Positions 35,319-47,393 of a DNA stretch of 64,000 bases are shown in pieces. Source of the DNA: Syncephalis fuscata (taxonomy: Eukaryota; Zoopagomycota; Zoopagomycetes; Zoopagales; Piptocephalidaceae); assembly GCA_025786725.1 (NCBI GenBank), contig JAHLTZ010000043.1:108966-172965 (forward strand), read 5' to 3'. The notes beneath the pieces were generated by a model. It saw only the letters and a list, made by a program, of their open reading frames with translations. It did not search any database and was not told the origin of the DNA. A program made the translations under genes and the position numbers. How positions within the stretch are numbered: the first letter of the stretch is position 1; the number at the start of each line of letters is the position of its first letter.

Positions 35319-36595
35319 CTAAACGTACTGCACTTGTACCAATAGCTTGCCACCTTTTGGCATCAATTTAACGCCACAAACTGGCGCCATATCGTCACCT
35401 GGCAACTTTGTAAATGTAAAGTGCCGAACAAGCTCGGCTAACGTTAACCGAAGCTCCATCCATGCCAGACTATTATATCTGTGTTAGCAATATACACTTT
35501 ATAGATATCTATATAAAATTTACCTACGACCTAAACAGGTGCGAGGGCCAACAATAAAGGGAATAAAGGATTGCTTTGTCTTTTTAATTGTTACGATGCT
35601 GAATTAATCCAACATTCGAGTTTAAAGCTAAGTGGTTTCGGAAATATAACCTCATTTCGCTGCAATACAATGATAGATGACAGCACCGTGGTCTAAAACA
35701 AATTAATTAACCATTATATACCAAGTCAACAGTACTTATTCCTCGGGAATAAAATATCCACCAAGTGTTGCTCCCTCCTATTCTATACAGATATTTAGTA
35801 ATAATTTTAATATATGAGTAAGAGATAACAATATAGAAAAAAATATAAAAAATAATGTATAAAATAGCAAAAATACATTGCTTCTCATGTGTACATACTA
35901 GTGTCTGACAGTATTTGTTTCTATTTTTGCAGATTTTATAATCTAACTAATGGGTATGAAACTAAGTGTAAATACATACAAAAATCATGTTTTTAAGCAT
36001 TTGCATCATATCAACTCCATCACTAGCATTAGCATGACTTTGAAGTTTTTGCGTAAGCAATGATAAGCCTGAGTCGTACGTAGTTGGTTCAATGTCAGAC
36101 AGTGCGTTAGGTGTAAACGCTGGCAACATTAAACGTTTTATAACTAGCATTAGACGATGGTAATAGCATACGATAAAATAATATACCATAATACAAAAAT
36201 CGTGCACGTCTCTTGATAAGCCGGTTATGTTAACAAGCAGTATAACTAATATGACCAACGTACCTGGTGCTAATAAAATACGTCTGTTAATTACTATATC
36301 TAGTTTTTAGCGTATTAAACAGTGCTTACCAGCGCGCACTATAGGACCATATTTACGATGCATTCCTGCAACGTCTTTACACTCTTTATCAACTGTAGCG
36401 TTATATAATTGTCTGAAGTTTCCGATAAAGGCGGGGCGTGGCCCAGGGACTTTGAAAAGTGGATGTAGAATTTTGCTGTCAACAATCTATAGCAATTGAT
36501 TTAGTCGCTAGTTGGTTGTTTACACATGGATAACGAACCTTCTAGGCTAGGTAGATTGCACCTACTATCAAGCCAATCTGCCATAGTGGCACTAT
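35319..36595 (-). pseudogene. Cytochrome P450 pseudogene
   Basis: A decayed paralogue of the next P450 gene upstream. Recognisable pieces on the minus strand are a membrane anchor with a TAG where the paralogue has TAC (LIVGAIYLA, stop), the proline hinge (HPLFKVPGPRPAFIGNF), a helix C/D segment (KRLMLPAFTPNALSDIEP), a short piece before the heme region (GGYFIP), a corrupted heme-binding loop (the sequence for FIVGPRTCLGR is present only in a shifted frame) and the C-terminus (LTLAELVRHFTF). The exon encoding IWISDSAMI and everything from helix E to helix K, about 230 residues in the paralogue, is missing. Internal deletion plus stops make it non-functional regardless of assembly errors. Confidence 0.85.
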
Positions 36596-37444
36596 TTTAA
36601 GAATCGAATAAGTTAAAGATGGCATATTTGGTATAGCTGAAGTTGATAGAAACGCTGTTTAAATTGTATGGTGATATTGTACGCTAAACAAATGTGTTGT
36701 AAAATTAGATAATTATAACAAAAAGATCAGGGCTAGGGCCTTTTGCAAAACTTTAGCCACAAATCCAATTATTTATACCAAAACTCTGGTGCATTTCAAA
36801 CGCAGCATACTTGACTCAAATTAATACTATATAATTGCATTGTTACGGTTCTGGAACCCGAGTCTGTGGACTAATAATCGAGTAGCACTTTGTCCTTATG
36901 TTAGTTTATAATTTAACCGATTTCTATTGTTAGAATCTATTTTAAGTTCGTAAATTTGGTTATTGTAGTTTCTATTGGTCAATAACCATCACAATTCAAC
37001 TATCATAAGCTTTATATTGATGACGAGTAATATAATAATAGAGCCACAGTATGTACGTCATTAGTGTCCTTGCAATAGCTACAATGCTTTAGCTTAACTC
37101 TTCGCACGTCTATATATACCTTATCAATGTTGTTTTACGCTGTACTTATGATCTGCATAATAAAGTAATATGTGATCAGTCCTGTGGTTTTTATTTTGGG
37201 CAATTCAAACAAAAAATAATGCTAATATTAACACTTATGCTATTACTAATGCAGCAATATCAAGCAACAATAATCCAATATTCAATAATATAAATATTAG
37301 TGTTATATGGATAGCTACTAAATAAATCTAAATAATTAGTTATAATTATAATCATTTTTGTACTAAATATATCATATTATTTTGCCAAGGTACTAATATT
37401 TAATCAATTTTTCTAATAAATAACATCATTACTATTTAACTAAA
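36596..37444. other. Spacer between the two P450 copies
   Basis: About 850 bases of AT-rich sequence. It contains the 3' flank of the downstream-oriented full P450 and the remnant promoter of the pseudogene. I looked for a SECIS-like hairpin after the full P450 stop and saw none that convinces. Confidence 0.5.
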
Positions 37445-39463
37445 CTAGACACGGTGCGGCTGCACTATTAGTTGTCCACCTTTTGGTGTTAATGTGGCCC
37501 CATAGATTGGAGTCATGTCATTGTCTGGTGACTTTGTAAATGTAAAGTGTCGAACAAGCTCTGCCAATGTCAACCGAAGTTCCACCCATGCTAGACTATT
37601 GTGCATATGTTAGTAATGTGTATGCCATAAATATTTATACAGCCTACCTACGACCCAAACAAGCACGAGGACCGACAATAAACGGAATAAAGCATTGTTT
37701 CATTTTTTTCAATTGCTGAGGCGATGAGTCAATCCAACGCTCAGGCTTAAAACTAAGCGGGTCTGGGAATATGTCCTTATTTCGATGCAGAGTAATAATG
37801 GATATTAACACCGTGGTCTAAACTAAATTAGTTAAAAGGCCACAAGCACTCAGCAATACTTACTCCACCCGGAATAAAATATTCACCAAGCATAGCTCCC
37901 TCTCTTGGTATGTCGCGCACTGTGCCGTGTGGTACGGCTGGATTTATACGCATTGACTCATGAAGTACCGCATTCAAATAAGGTAGTGAATGAATCTTAT
38001 CGTGGGTAATCTTGACATTAGGATCTGGATAGACGCTCTTAATCTCGTCGGAAAGTTTTCAAGCACACTTCGGATGATCTATCAAGAAATTCAATAGCCT
38101 ATACAATTGTTAATACATGCTAAATCTATCGATTGTTTAGTGCATACCATACAAATGTGTTGGCAGTGGTATCCGTTCCAGCTACCCTATAAAAGTGATT
38201 AAATCAAATAATAGTAAAATGAGGTAGTGTTTACATACATTAACAAAATAGCCTGAGCTACAATCTGATCATCGGAGAATGTAGCACCTGTTTCTTCATC
38301 CACAGCATTGATTAGTTGCTGTAGTGTGTCGTTTCTTTGATTGCTTTTGTCATTACGTCGCTTTTTTACTGCTGCTTTTGCAAACTATCCATATGTGTAT
38401 AAGTATTATAATAAAAGTGTCCAATATTACATACATCTACTAATTCATTAACATTTCGAATTAATCCAGGGAAATTTTTTGGATGAAAGGCTTTTCCAAA
38501 TGTGATTTTCTAATCAATTATTAGCATATTTCTAAATTTAGATAGTCATTTACCTTAACAGCCAGTTCAAATGCGTTATGTATCCAGTCTACTATTGCAT
38601 GACCCTCTTCTGTATTTTCCAGCAAACCAAACGATTCGCCAAAGCTAACCTCTCCAATAATATCCTACAAACTCATAAATTATTTATACTTCATTACTGC
38701 GGTACTTACGAAAGCAAGGTTTTTAAATAACTTTGCCATATCCACAGTTTCACCAACATCAGCGTGGTGGCGAAGTCGCGCAACAAGTCGTGCGACACCA
38801 GAATCATAAATAATTGGTTCGAGATCTTTCAATGCGGTAGGCATAAAAGCAGTCAGCATTAGACGTTTCTATTATTTCTGTTAGATAGTGTCACCATATT
38901 AAAACATAATAACTGACCATAATTCGAAAGTTTTTGGCATTTCTTAAGAAACTAGTAGTATTAGTACAACAGATAAAAATTAACACTATCTTACCTAATA
39001 CTAAGCAGATTTTGGCCACCCCATTCAAAAGCGTCATAAGCGGCGTTTTTAGTATATTTGTGCGAGCCATTATCTTCTGAATCATAGCAGAATCGGATAT
39101 CCAGATTCTATTGGATCCTAATATAACAATAATGGTTAGCTGCGGTAAGTCTATTTTGCTACTATCATAACATATTACTTACCTGCACGTACAATAGGCC
39201 CGTAATCGCTGAATATCTGCGCAATATCCTTACGCTCGGGGTCAAATACCATATTATAGGCTATTTTGAATTTTCCAAGAAATGCTAAACGTGGTCCAGG
39301 AACTTTTGAAAGTGGGCTAAAATACTCACTTTCAATTATCTGCGCTGACCTATTAATTATCTAGCTCGCTAACTTTAATTGACCAACCTTGTAGCGTATA
39401 TAAATGGTGACTACCATTAATCCCACCTCCCAGAAAGGACAGCCGATAGTAAGAATAAAGCAT
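37445..39463 (-). CDS. Cytochrome P450 monooxygenase, with one in-frame TGA
   Basis: About ten exons, about 480-500 residues. Seen in order: N-terminal anchor (EVGLMVVTIYIRYK), proline hinge KVPGPRLAFLGKF, helix C region (LRNAKNFRIM, then KRLMLTAFMPTALKDLEPI), helix I AGTDTTANTFVW, helix K ESMR, PERW, and the heme-binding FIPFIVGPRACLGR with the cysteine ligand. Likely an ER-anchored oxygenase of unknown substrate. Two problems: a -1 shift is needed at about 39034-39040 (TPL to YDAFEWGGQNLLSI, one T lost), and codon 38061-38059 is TGA in the helix J segment HPKCA-stop-KLSDEI, with no shift that simply removes it. The N-terminal exon frame and the exact start (ATG near 39463) are uncertain. 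It could be functional, a young pseudogene, or carry a sequencing error. Confidence 0.78.
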
Positions 39464-40129
39464 AGCTGGTATATTGTTAGTTTCCAAATAACAATTTTAC
39501 TTGAAACAAGTAGTGGCAATGGTAATAGGCTGCAATGTTAAAACTGAATCTTGAATAGCACTTAGTGATTGTTTCCGTGTTTATTCTTTTAAATAGTGTT
39601 TTGTATAATTCACCTCAAGTTTCGACCATTGCTGATGTGCGCATTGATATATTCACAAATGATTATTGTTTTGATGCTAATGTAGTATAGGCCTGTTATC
39701 TAAGCAATGCATATTTGCTCGTGGATATATTAGTTTGTTTGAATTCATTGCTGTATAGGTGATTGCTCAAATTCTATGTGCTACCATGCCGTTTTATTCT
39801 TTATGTTTAACTATCTCTTGAGTAACGTGTATAGCAGTACCCGTATATAAAGTTGTTACACCAAATTCATACATTCACGTTTGGCTATCATTAAGACTGT
39901 TTTTGCGCAAAATTTACATAGCAAGCTATGTGGTAAAGCCCCAAGCACTATTAGTATAGTGTTTATTGTAGCATCTAATATTAATACGACATACTGTTTT
40001 AATACAATAATTCAATTGATATAGGTATATATTTATTAATATTTGGCAATTTTGTTTAATAGTTAGCACCAGTTATCTATTTTTGTAATATAAATTATTA
40101 ATAAAAAAGGCCATTTCAACATGAAACAG
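39464..40129. other. Intergenic region between P450 and PIG-Q
   Basis: About 670 AT-rich bases: P450 promoter and PIG-Q 3' flank. No gene found. Confidence 0.5.
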
Positions 40130-43100
40130 TTAGCGGCGTGTTTGCAAGTGTGTCGATGTGGCTGCTGATGGGTCTATTCCCGCTAGACGCCTTAGTATCT
40201 CCCAATGATCCTTAAGCGTTTCTCTATAGAAAAATATAAATAAACTTAGTAAAACCAGACTTGGCAATGTGTAATCAACCATACTGTTGCTTACCGTGAT
40301 TTAGATGTATGCGAAAACTATTGACAAGTATTAATGCGTGACTTGGCTGTGTTTGTAATTTTATTACTTACCGGAAGTTCCTTTGCTGAAAGGATGGCCT
40401 CGCCTGTGAGAATACAGTTGGCCGTATGACGAGAGAAGTAATGGCTAATAATGCGATGCCAAAGGGTCAGAAAGTTAATTACCAAGACACCGTATGATAT
40501 TGGTGAATTCTACTGAATTGATTAGTATTTTATATAGCTTATATTTGGTTTGTATACTACCTTCAAGTACATGTAGGTGGTACTGACAGCCGACCTATGT
40601 AAACGGCGAGATGGCTTAGACATCAGAGGACGGTCTTCTTCTATCGGTTCCTGTCCAGCACGTGTATTGGCAGTAGTGTCGTGGCAGTTACAGTTATTGC
40701 CAACTATAGCATAGCCTTCATCGGTTGTACTGTCACGTTCACGACGAAAACTAGCAAATACTTTACCAAACGAGTGTGAAGGAGTGGCAAATCTATTGAT
40801 TGAACACAATTCAACCTGCAATCCACCTAGTACAATTTGTCTATAATTAATACTAGTTTTGCACATAATAATAACAGTAGTAGTAACTTACCGGGAAGAC
40901 GTGCTGGATCTTTAACACGTAGCATAACGAGGAAAAGCGGAAAGTGATTAAACAGTGCTAATAATAGCTCACACACTGCTCGAAATCCCATAACAATAAT
41001 ACGACTCTAATAGGCATTATTTTATAACTATCCATCTATCTACGTTTAATTACTACTTACGGCGCAAAATGTTGCATAGTAAACTGCTACTGTAGGAAAT
41101 AGAAAAGCCAAAAGTGTAAACAAAAATGTTCCAATCAACAGCTGATCCAGATCGTAGTTGTGTGAATCAATACGGTGTCGAAGTACATTCCGTTTCTTGC
41201 CACGGAATAGATTAAATAAAGATTGTAGAATCATTAATTGCCAGTGATAAATACGTGCTGCTCCCACATAGAACCAATAGACATGTAGTGTTAGCAATGA
41301 CAGTATATCCGTGGCCAGTGACACCATCATAGAACCGCCTACAATACCAATGGCCCCAATGACTGCAACAACACTGGGCAGTGTAGGCTTGACCGCAAGT
41401 AATACCTCTAATTAATCGCCAATTATTAGCAAATAAACCAATATAATTACTATTTTTATTACCAGACCAAATACGTAACATCCATAGAAACATATCACCA
41501 AGAAAATGATCAAGATCGCTGTTTAGTTTCAATCCAGCCGGCCATCCTTTTAGCCATTCAATTGTTGTATCAATGGTGCTAATAGAATATTTCTACTACA
41601 ATAATCAGCTCAATTAGTGATAGCGAGACTGAACCCACCTCAAGCGCATCGCCCCATAACTGGCCAATAATCTGTGAATTCTGTAGTAGAAATGAGCCTA
41701 ATGCCAATCCAAATATAATATCATTGGCCACTAGCCATACACCATTATAAAATCTATAATAAACCATTGTTATTTGAGTAATATAGGCTATTATGGGTCT
41801 ATTTACCTAATATACGCTGCATGGTCCAAGTAGGGCGAATTGCGGTCACGAGAAATAGAAAGCATTGCACCAGGCCATGAACTAAATAGCCGCAAACGTA
41901 AATCAATCTGACGCACTATAATAGCCTGATTAGATAGCTGAATCAATACTATTGTAACGTACCTGTAATTGATAAATCTCTTAAGCAAGGCCATCCAGGT
42001 TGAGGCCGCCAAGCAATAATCATTAAAATAAATTCAGTAAGAATACGGAACTGAAATGCAGCTAGTGCCAATACATAGGCCACCATCTTCCATAATGGAT
42101 ATACACGCTCGAGCGCTTTTCTAATTGGGACACTTAATCGCTTCATATTCAGCCCAACAATATGCTGTATCGTCTTTAGTGCCCGTGTTAAATTATTATG
42201 TGGTTCCGCAATCGAACAGGGTAAGCCACGCTGAATCAATTCAGTCTCAAATCGATCCGCCACATTCATCTGTAGAGCAGCTCGAGTATTAGTAAGTGGT
42301 TAGGCTTAAATAAATCGGCCATTACCTGGTTAAGCACCGCTTCTAGATCATTGACATTAGATGTGGCGGCGTTAACTACCGATGGACGGCGGCCATGGAG
42401 CGATAGTTTCTGTGCTTGCTTTCGCCGCTTATGAGTCGGTTCCGTCTTGACCGAATCATTTGGTCCAACCGATGTACTTAGACTAGTTAACGACGATGTA
42501 TAGGCTAGTCGTTGCATACGCTGGTAATTAGGACGATCATACAATATAATCTCTGAACAGACATTATGAAATCGTAGACCACAACAATGCACCGATCTAA
42601 TCATCACTAGTATTATACAAAAGCTTATTAACCAGTAAATAACCTACCGTAAAGTAGGCAAATGTTGTCGTGTCATATGTACAGTAATCCATAAATTGGC
42701 ATTTTGTTGAAACTTTAATGTTTCTATCATTACAATTAATTAGATAGCCAACTAACTAAATAACCAATAAGCTATTCAATATATATATTATTTACCATTA
42801 GAAGTAAAGCGTTTATCAGTGGCCATATCTTGCTGTTGTTGTTGACTTGTGCAAATACCCAGAATGACTGGTGATACACCACAACGTGCATTCATTTCTA
42901 CAATCGCCATATTTGTTGAATAAGCAATCGTATCTAGAACTCGTTCCACCTCTGATATCTATTAACAGTGTATATCTATTAATTAAGTAATTAATTGATT
43001 TACATTGATCATTACTTTACCTGTGTTTCGGGTACAATTGTTGCTACACATGCCGTGAAACTACGCACATTCCAACCGATAAGAAATCCTGATTGAATAC

Positions 43101-43158
43101 CTTGGGCACACAAATGGGCTGGCCAATAAATCTTTGATACCGCTTCACCGGCTGACAT
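40130..43158 (-). CDS. GPI1: GPI-GlcNAc transferase subunit PIG-Q / Gpi1
   Basis: About twelve exons. The N-terminal cytosolic part (KIYWPAHLCAQGIQSGFLIG) is followed by the multi-spanning Gpi1 domain: VWLVANDIIFGLALGSFLLQ, WLKGWPAGLKLN, FLGDMFLWMLRIW, DILSLLTLHVYWFYVGAAR, the signature LFRGKKRNVLRHRIDS, and LDQLLIGTFLFTLLAFLFP. The C-terminal part includes a 23-base exon (40317-40295) that keeps phase and ends in HLQTRR. PIG-Q stabilises the ER complex that transfers GlcNAc to phosphatidylinositol, the first step of GPI-anchor synthesis. One base seems lost near 42295-42303 (FKPNH, then TNTRAALQMNVADRFE one frame back). The start is set by the ATG 36 bases after the stop of the upstream small membrane-protein gene. 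Confidence 0.92.
40295..40317 (-). other. 23-base exon of PIG-Q
   Basis: Between acceptor CAATAG and donor GGTAAGC. Including it joins AKELP to FSHTSKSR and then ETLKDHWEILRRL in one frame. Skipping it would break the frame. Confidence 0.7.
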
Positions 43159-43194
43159 CTTTCTTTATACGGTTATACCAACCAATACCACCTA

Positions 43195-43667
43195 TTAGAA
43201 GCTACCACGACGGCGTAATTGTTCACGGGCCGATGAACGATACGTGTAGTCGACGTCGTTCTAACAAATAGTATACAATGTATTAGATACTGACCCATTA
43301 TTATATACGCTCTATTGCTTCTAATATGTAGCCATTGTAGCTACATTGATTCAACTTACGCGTTCAGCTTGAATACCAGCCACGTGCCAAGCAGGCAAGA
43401 ATATAATAGCAAATACTGCAGAAAGCCCCAGAAATGCCTGAATAATAACCGTCTGTGTATTAAAGTGTTCATTTATTCATTCATTGTTACAATAATACTG
43501 GTCAGCGATAGTGTAGGTGATGGGCTATCTATTGCTAATAGGCCCACCTTATTATCTGCTGTAATTAAATCAGTTACTAAGAATTGAGCCCACGAGAGCA
43601 GAGAAGCCTGACTGCTAGCGTAGCCCACAAGAAAAGAGAAAAGTGCAACAACAGCGTGATTACTCAT
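43195..43667 (-). CDS. Small membrane protein, function unknown
   Basis: Three exons give about 87 residues: MSNHAVVALFSFLVGYASS and a first hydrophobic segment, then AFLGLSAVFAIIFLPAWHVA as a second, and a basic tail ending EQLRRRGSF. Introns have GT donors (after the AAT AAG and GAA CGC codons) and CAG/TAG acceptors, and all joins are in phase. The stop codon lies 36 bases upstream of the PIG-Q ATG on the same strand, far too close for a separate standard promoter, so the two may share a transcript. I do not recognise the family. Other small two-helix subunits exist in the GPI-GlcNAc transferase (PIG-Y/Eri1), but I see no clear sequence resemblance. Confidence 0.6.
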
Positions 43668-43804
43668 GTAGAGAAAGAAAGAGAGGGAATTAGTTGTCTG
43701 ACAACTGAAAAACACAACTGCAAGTACGTAAAAAGATACACAATAGATTTATAGATTTTAATTAAAATAGTAATTCATAATAGATAATGCCATCTTTACA
43801 CCAA

Positions 43805-46800
43805 TCAACAATTATTTGATTGATTTAATTGACCTGTAAATGTTTGTCCTAATAATGACCGTAATTCATCAGTCACTGGATACAATGAGGCTACAGTGGT
43901 AGGTGATGCATTGACCCATTCATCTGATATACTAGATGGATCTAATGGATCTAGTGGATCTAATGATCTTTGTTGTTGTTTATGTCTACTAGATAATACA
44001 CCTCCTTGTTCATCTAGTACACTAACTGCTCGTTGGAAGCGTAGATATAACAACTCGGCTCGACATAGAGTCTCATCTAAATTGATAGTCATTGATAAAT
44101 CATTGACATACTAATAGCAGTAAATAACAATAGTACAAATGATTAACCCACGAATCATCTAATTAACCACCTAATCTTACTTTAAGAATCTCGTCAAATC
44201 GTTTTAGATGATCCATAATAACCGTATCATGTTGGTCAAGAATAGCTAATGCTATGAAAATAGGGAATTCACTTGAATAGTGATCAGTCCATAATACCTA
44301 GAATAGACGTGGATTACAAATAGTCAATCAACACTTTTACAATATAGCTAGATGATGTAATTACCTCCCATAGCCGTTTACAATCTTGGAATTTCATTTC
44401 ACGTTTAAACCAAATTAAAAGCCATCGGAAACAAAAGAACAAATTCAGTGAGTCGGTGCGCTCTATTGTAATTATAATGAATATTCTAACTACCAATAAA
44501 CCATTAAACTAACCTAGATGTTGATAGAATCGTGGTTTCATAAATTGAATCAATTCTTTTAATGCTATTAACTGGTGACGCATGCCAACTTGATCTTCAG
44601 AAAAATTACGCTCCTAAATATCGTTATTTACAATGATTACTATAGTTACTAGTTATTCGTTCGGTAATATTACCATTCGATGCATAAAGGCCGTAAAGCA
44701 CCAAAAGGCCATTGATTCATCACGTAGAATTTCATACAATGGTGATATCAAATCACTCATTCCTTGAACGTAGCCTGTCAATGTCATTCGTCAATTATAC
44801 GTATATTTATAGATGTATTTGATTCATCCTATTACCATGTCCAACATTATAGTAATTATAGGTCATAAGAATGGAATGTAGGGCAATAAGATTTGTATTG
44901 CCTTCTAGAAACTGATTAGATCTAGTTGATGTGCGTTGATCGGCATAGATAGGCAGTTGACGATCAGTACGTAAAACATCCTTTTCTGTAAATCATTTTA
45001 TTAATCATCGTGCTAATAAGTCATTATACATTAAACTTACCAATACGATGTGATTGTTCAATATAATCGGCCATTGATTTTGCCTCAGATGTTTGCCATT
45101 TTTGTTTTAATTCATTATAAGTTTCACTAAATTAATCATTACTAAGCGTTGTTATTACAAGTGTCAATCAACTAACCTATTTTTCGTTTTTATATCCATT
45201 CTATCTACTTTTGAACTTTTCCAAGGAAATATGCCTAATAAAAAGGGCCATACTACAGATCGTATTTCCGGTTCTATTCCCTAAATTCACCATTAATATA
45301 GATAACTGACTATTTAATACTCGCTACTTACACCAGAGAATATAATACTTTTAATTCTTGACTCATCGATTACAAGTACACCGTGATTGTCCATCCATTC
45401 TTGCCATTGTTGTGCGGTAAGGGATGATAGTCGACGAACAGTAAATAGTGGCATATCGGTAATTGTCTATGTAAATATCCACTCTTATTAGTTCTACTAG
45501 CCTTCTCATTCCCATAACCCCTACATTTAATACTTCAAAGGCACCCAATTCAGTGTGTTCAACACGCCATGCGGTCATTTCAACTTGTTCACGTTGTTTG
45601 TCGCGTGACTTTGCCGATGCTTTTGCCTCTCCAGGTACATTCTCACGGTATTTACTTGCATCTGCTGCCCATTTGGCAAGGTAAACGGCCGCCGGTGAAT
45701 AATCATCGCATATGTCCTGTACAAGATTATCTTGATATTGCGACCAAATAGCTGGAGGTATAAATCTTTGTAATGGTGATAGCGTCATTATTCTTTCTAT
45801 AAACATTAAATGTCAATCTATATGCTATATAAATAACACCGCCTTATTACCTGCAGCAGTAATTGCTAAATGCGGTACTCTGGATAATCGCTCCATCGTT
45901 GACCATTGAATGTCTTTTAATGTCTATTCTGTTGTTAACGAGATATATGCTATGTTTTAGTTTAATTACATTTACTATATGGTTACCACCAATGCCTACA
46001 GGCCGTAACTCGCCATTGGCCAGTTGTTTCTTTTCTTCAATAATTTCTTTCTCTTCTAATCCAAATTCCAATTCGTCTTCTGCTGTTGGATCAACGATAA
46101 ATAGACGCGGATTACTAGGTGCTCTATGGTTCAATATAACTATTTGGTATACTTGTTATACTTGCTAAATAACAACTTACTGTACAAGTAATGTAAGACG
46201 ACTAATCCAACGAATGACATTCTCGCCATCCCATTGTATACCATTGTCAGTCGATTCTGCCTCATTTGTCAGTAATCCACGTTGTTCTTCACTCTGGCTT
46301 GTATTGTCCATTTCTGTCGACAAAGGTGTTGTTGATTCGACTAGGTTACGGCCTTCTCTATCATGAAACCATAGAAGAGGCCAAGTCGTCCCATCTCGTA
46401 GAATAACTACCATTGAGCCATGCCATTGAGATAGGCTAGGCGGACGCACTTTAATGCACCGAACTGCATCTAATCTACAACACATGCCGCTTTCATTGTC
46501 TCCTCGTTTTTTATCAATAGATGGCGATGAACCAGCTACTTCTTGATTATTCAAACTATGCTTTTGTTGTCATAGTCATCCGCCCAAGCAGGTAACAATG
46601 ATATTGAAATCATAGAGACATTTAATGGATCATCAAGTGAAGTATCAACCTGAATAAATGTATCCAATTCCTCCAAGGGAATAGCTATCTCTGGTACCCA
46701 TGCTATATAACGATCACCTAAATTCTAATCAATTAAGCGTATTTTAGTTTACTTGACAGCTATTTACAGCAATTACTAGCTTCATTTACTATTACCTTTT

Positions 46801-47059
46801 CAAATAGTGTTAAATAGCCACACTGCTCATCTCGGCCGTCTATTGCCCGATGAACATACACCTTACTTTTGCAGTGTAGCAATTGAACTTGGCTGTTTTT
46901 GTAAGACGATGCAATGGATGACTGTTAGTATATATATATATACGTGTAATACATTATAATTTGTCAAATAGTCAGTAAGTAGTACAGTTGCTGTGATCAC
47001 TAGGTACTTGCTTGCGACAAAGAACGCTCGGCAGGTGACGTAGGCACTGCTGTTGTCAT
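43805..47059 (-). CDS. RabGAP with TBC domain (Gyp7 / TBC1D15-like)
   Basis: Many short exons, about 750-800 residues. The N-terminal DUF3548 Rab-binding domain has VYVHRAIDGRDEQCGYLTLF, IKVRPPSLSQWHGSM and WPLLWFHD. The TBC domain has both catalytic fingers: the arginine in IEKDVLRTDR and the glutamine in GYVQGMSDLISPLYEI, plus AFWCFTAFMHRMERNF and FFCFRWLLIWFKREM. TBC proteins of this type speed GTP hydrolysis on Ypt7/Rab7-class GTPases at endosomes and vacuoles. One base is lost near 46560-46570 (DDYDN to QKHSLNNQEVAG). The join of exon 1 (MTTAVPTSPAERSLSQA) to exon 2 is also one base out of phase and so uncertain. The gene is divergent from TIM9. Confidence 0.9.
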
Positions 47060-47393
47060 GATTAATAGATTGAGGCAATGAACAAAAAGAAAAGAAATGC
47101 TACTGTCTGTGTAGGCGTGTGTTTCAGTGGTTAAAGTGCCAAGTTTTAACGGCTCTCTTTATATCGTACATACAACACGCATAACAGTCACGAGATCATT
47201 GACGTCAACGTCAGGTTGAGTAAATAGGTCAGAAGTAGAACTGCTTTTAGAGCTGAAGTAGAAATGAAGAAAAAAACAAAAAAGCAATACGCGCGACGTT
47301 TTGTCTTCTTTTTATGCCAATCGGTTTTGGACCACCAACTATTATTTTTTATTGATTGATTGCACTAGTAGCCGCGACAATTAAACGAGCGAC
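47060..47393. promoter_or_regulatory. Bidirectional promoter, RabGAP / TIM9
   Basis: 334 bases between divergent start codons. A TGACGTCAACGTCA element near 47200 contains a perfect TGACGTCA (CRE/ATF-type site) and a partly overlapping second half-site. Its use in vivo is inference. Confidence 0.55.

Noticed and set aside
37200-37444. Possible SECIS element after the P450 stop
   Set aside because: ATGA, AAAAA and TGAT occur in order, but the stem is too short and AT-only to form the kink-turn core. No support without a covariance search.
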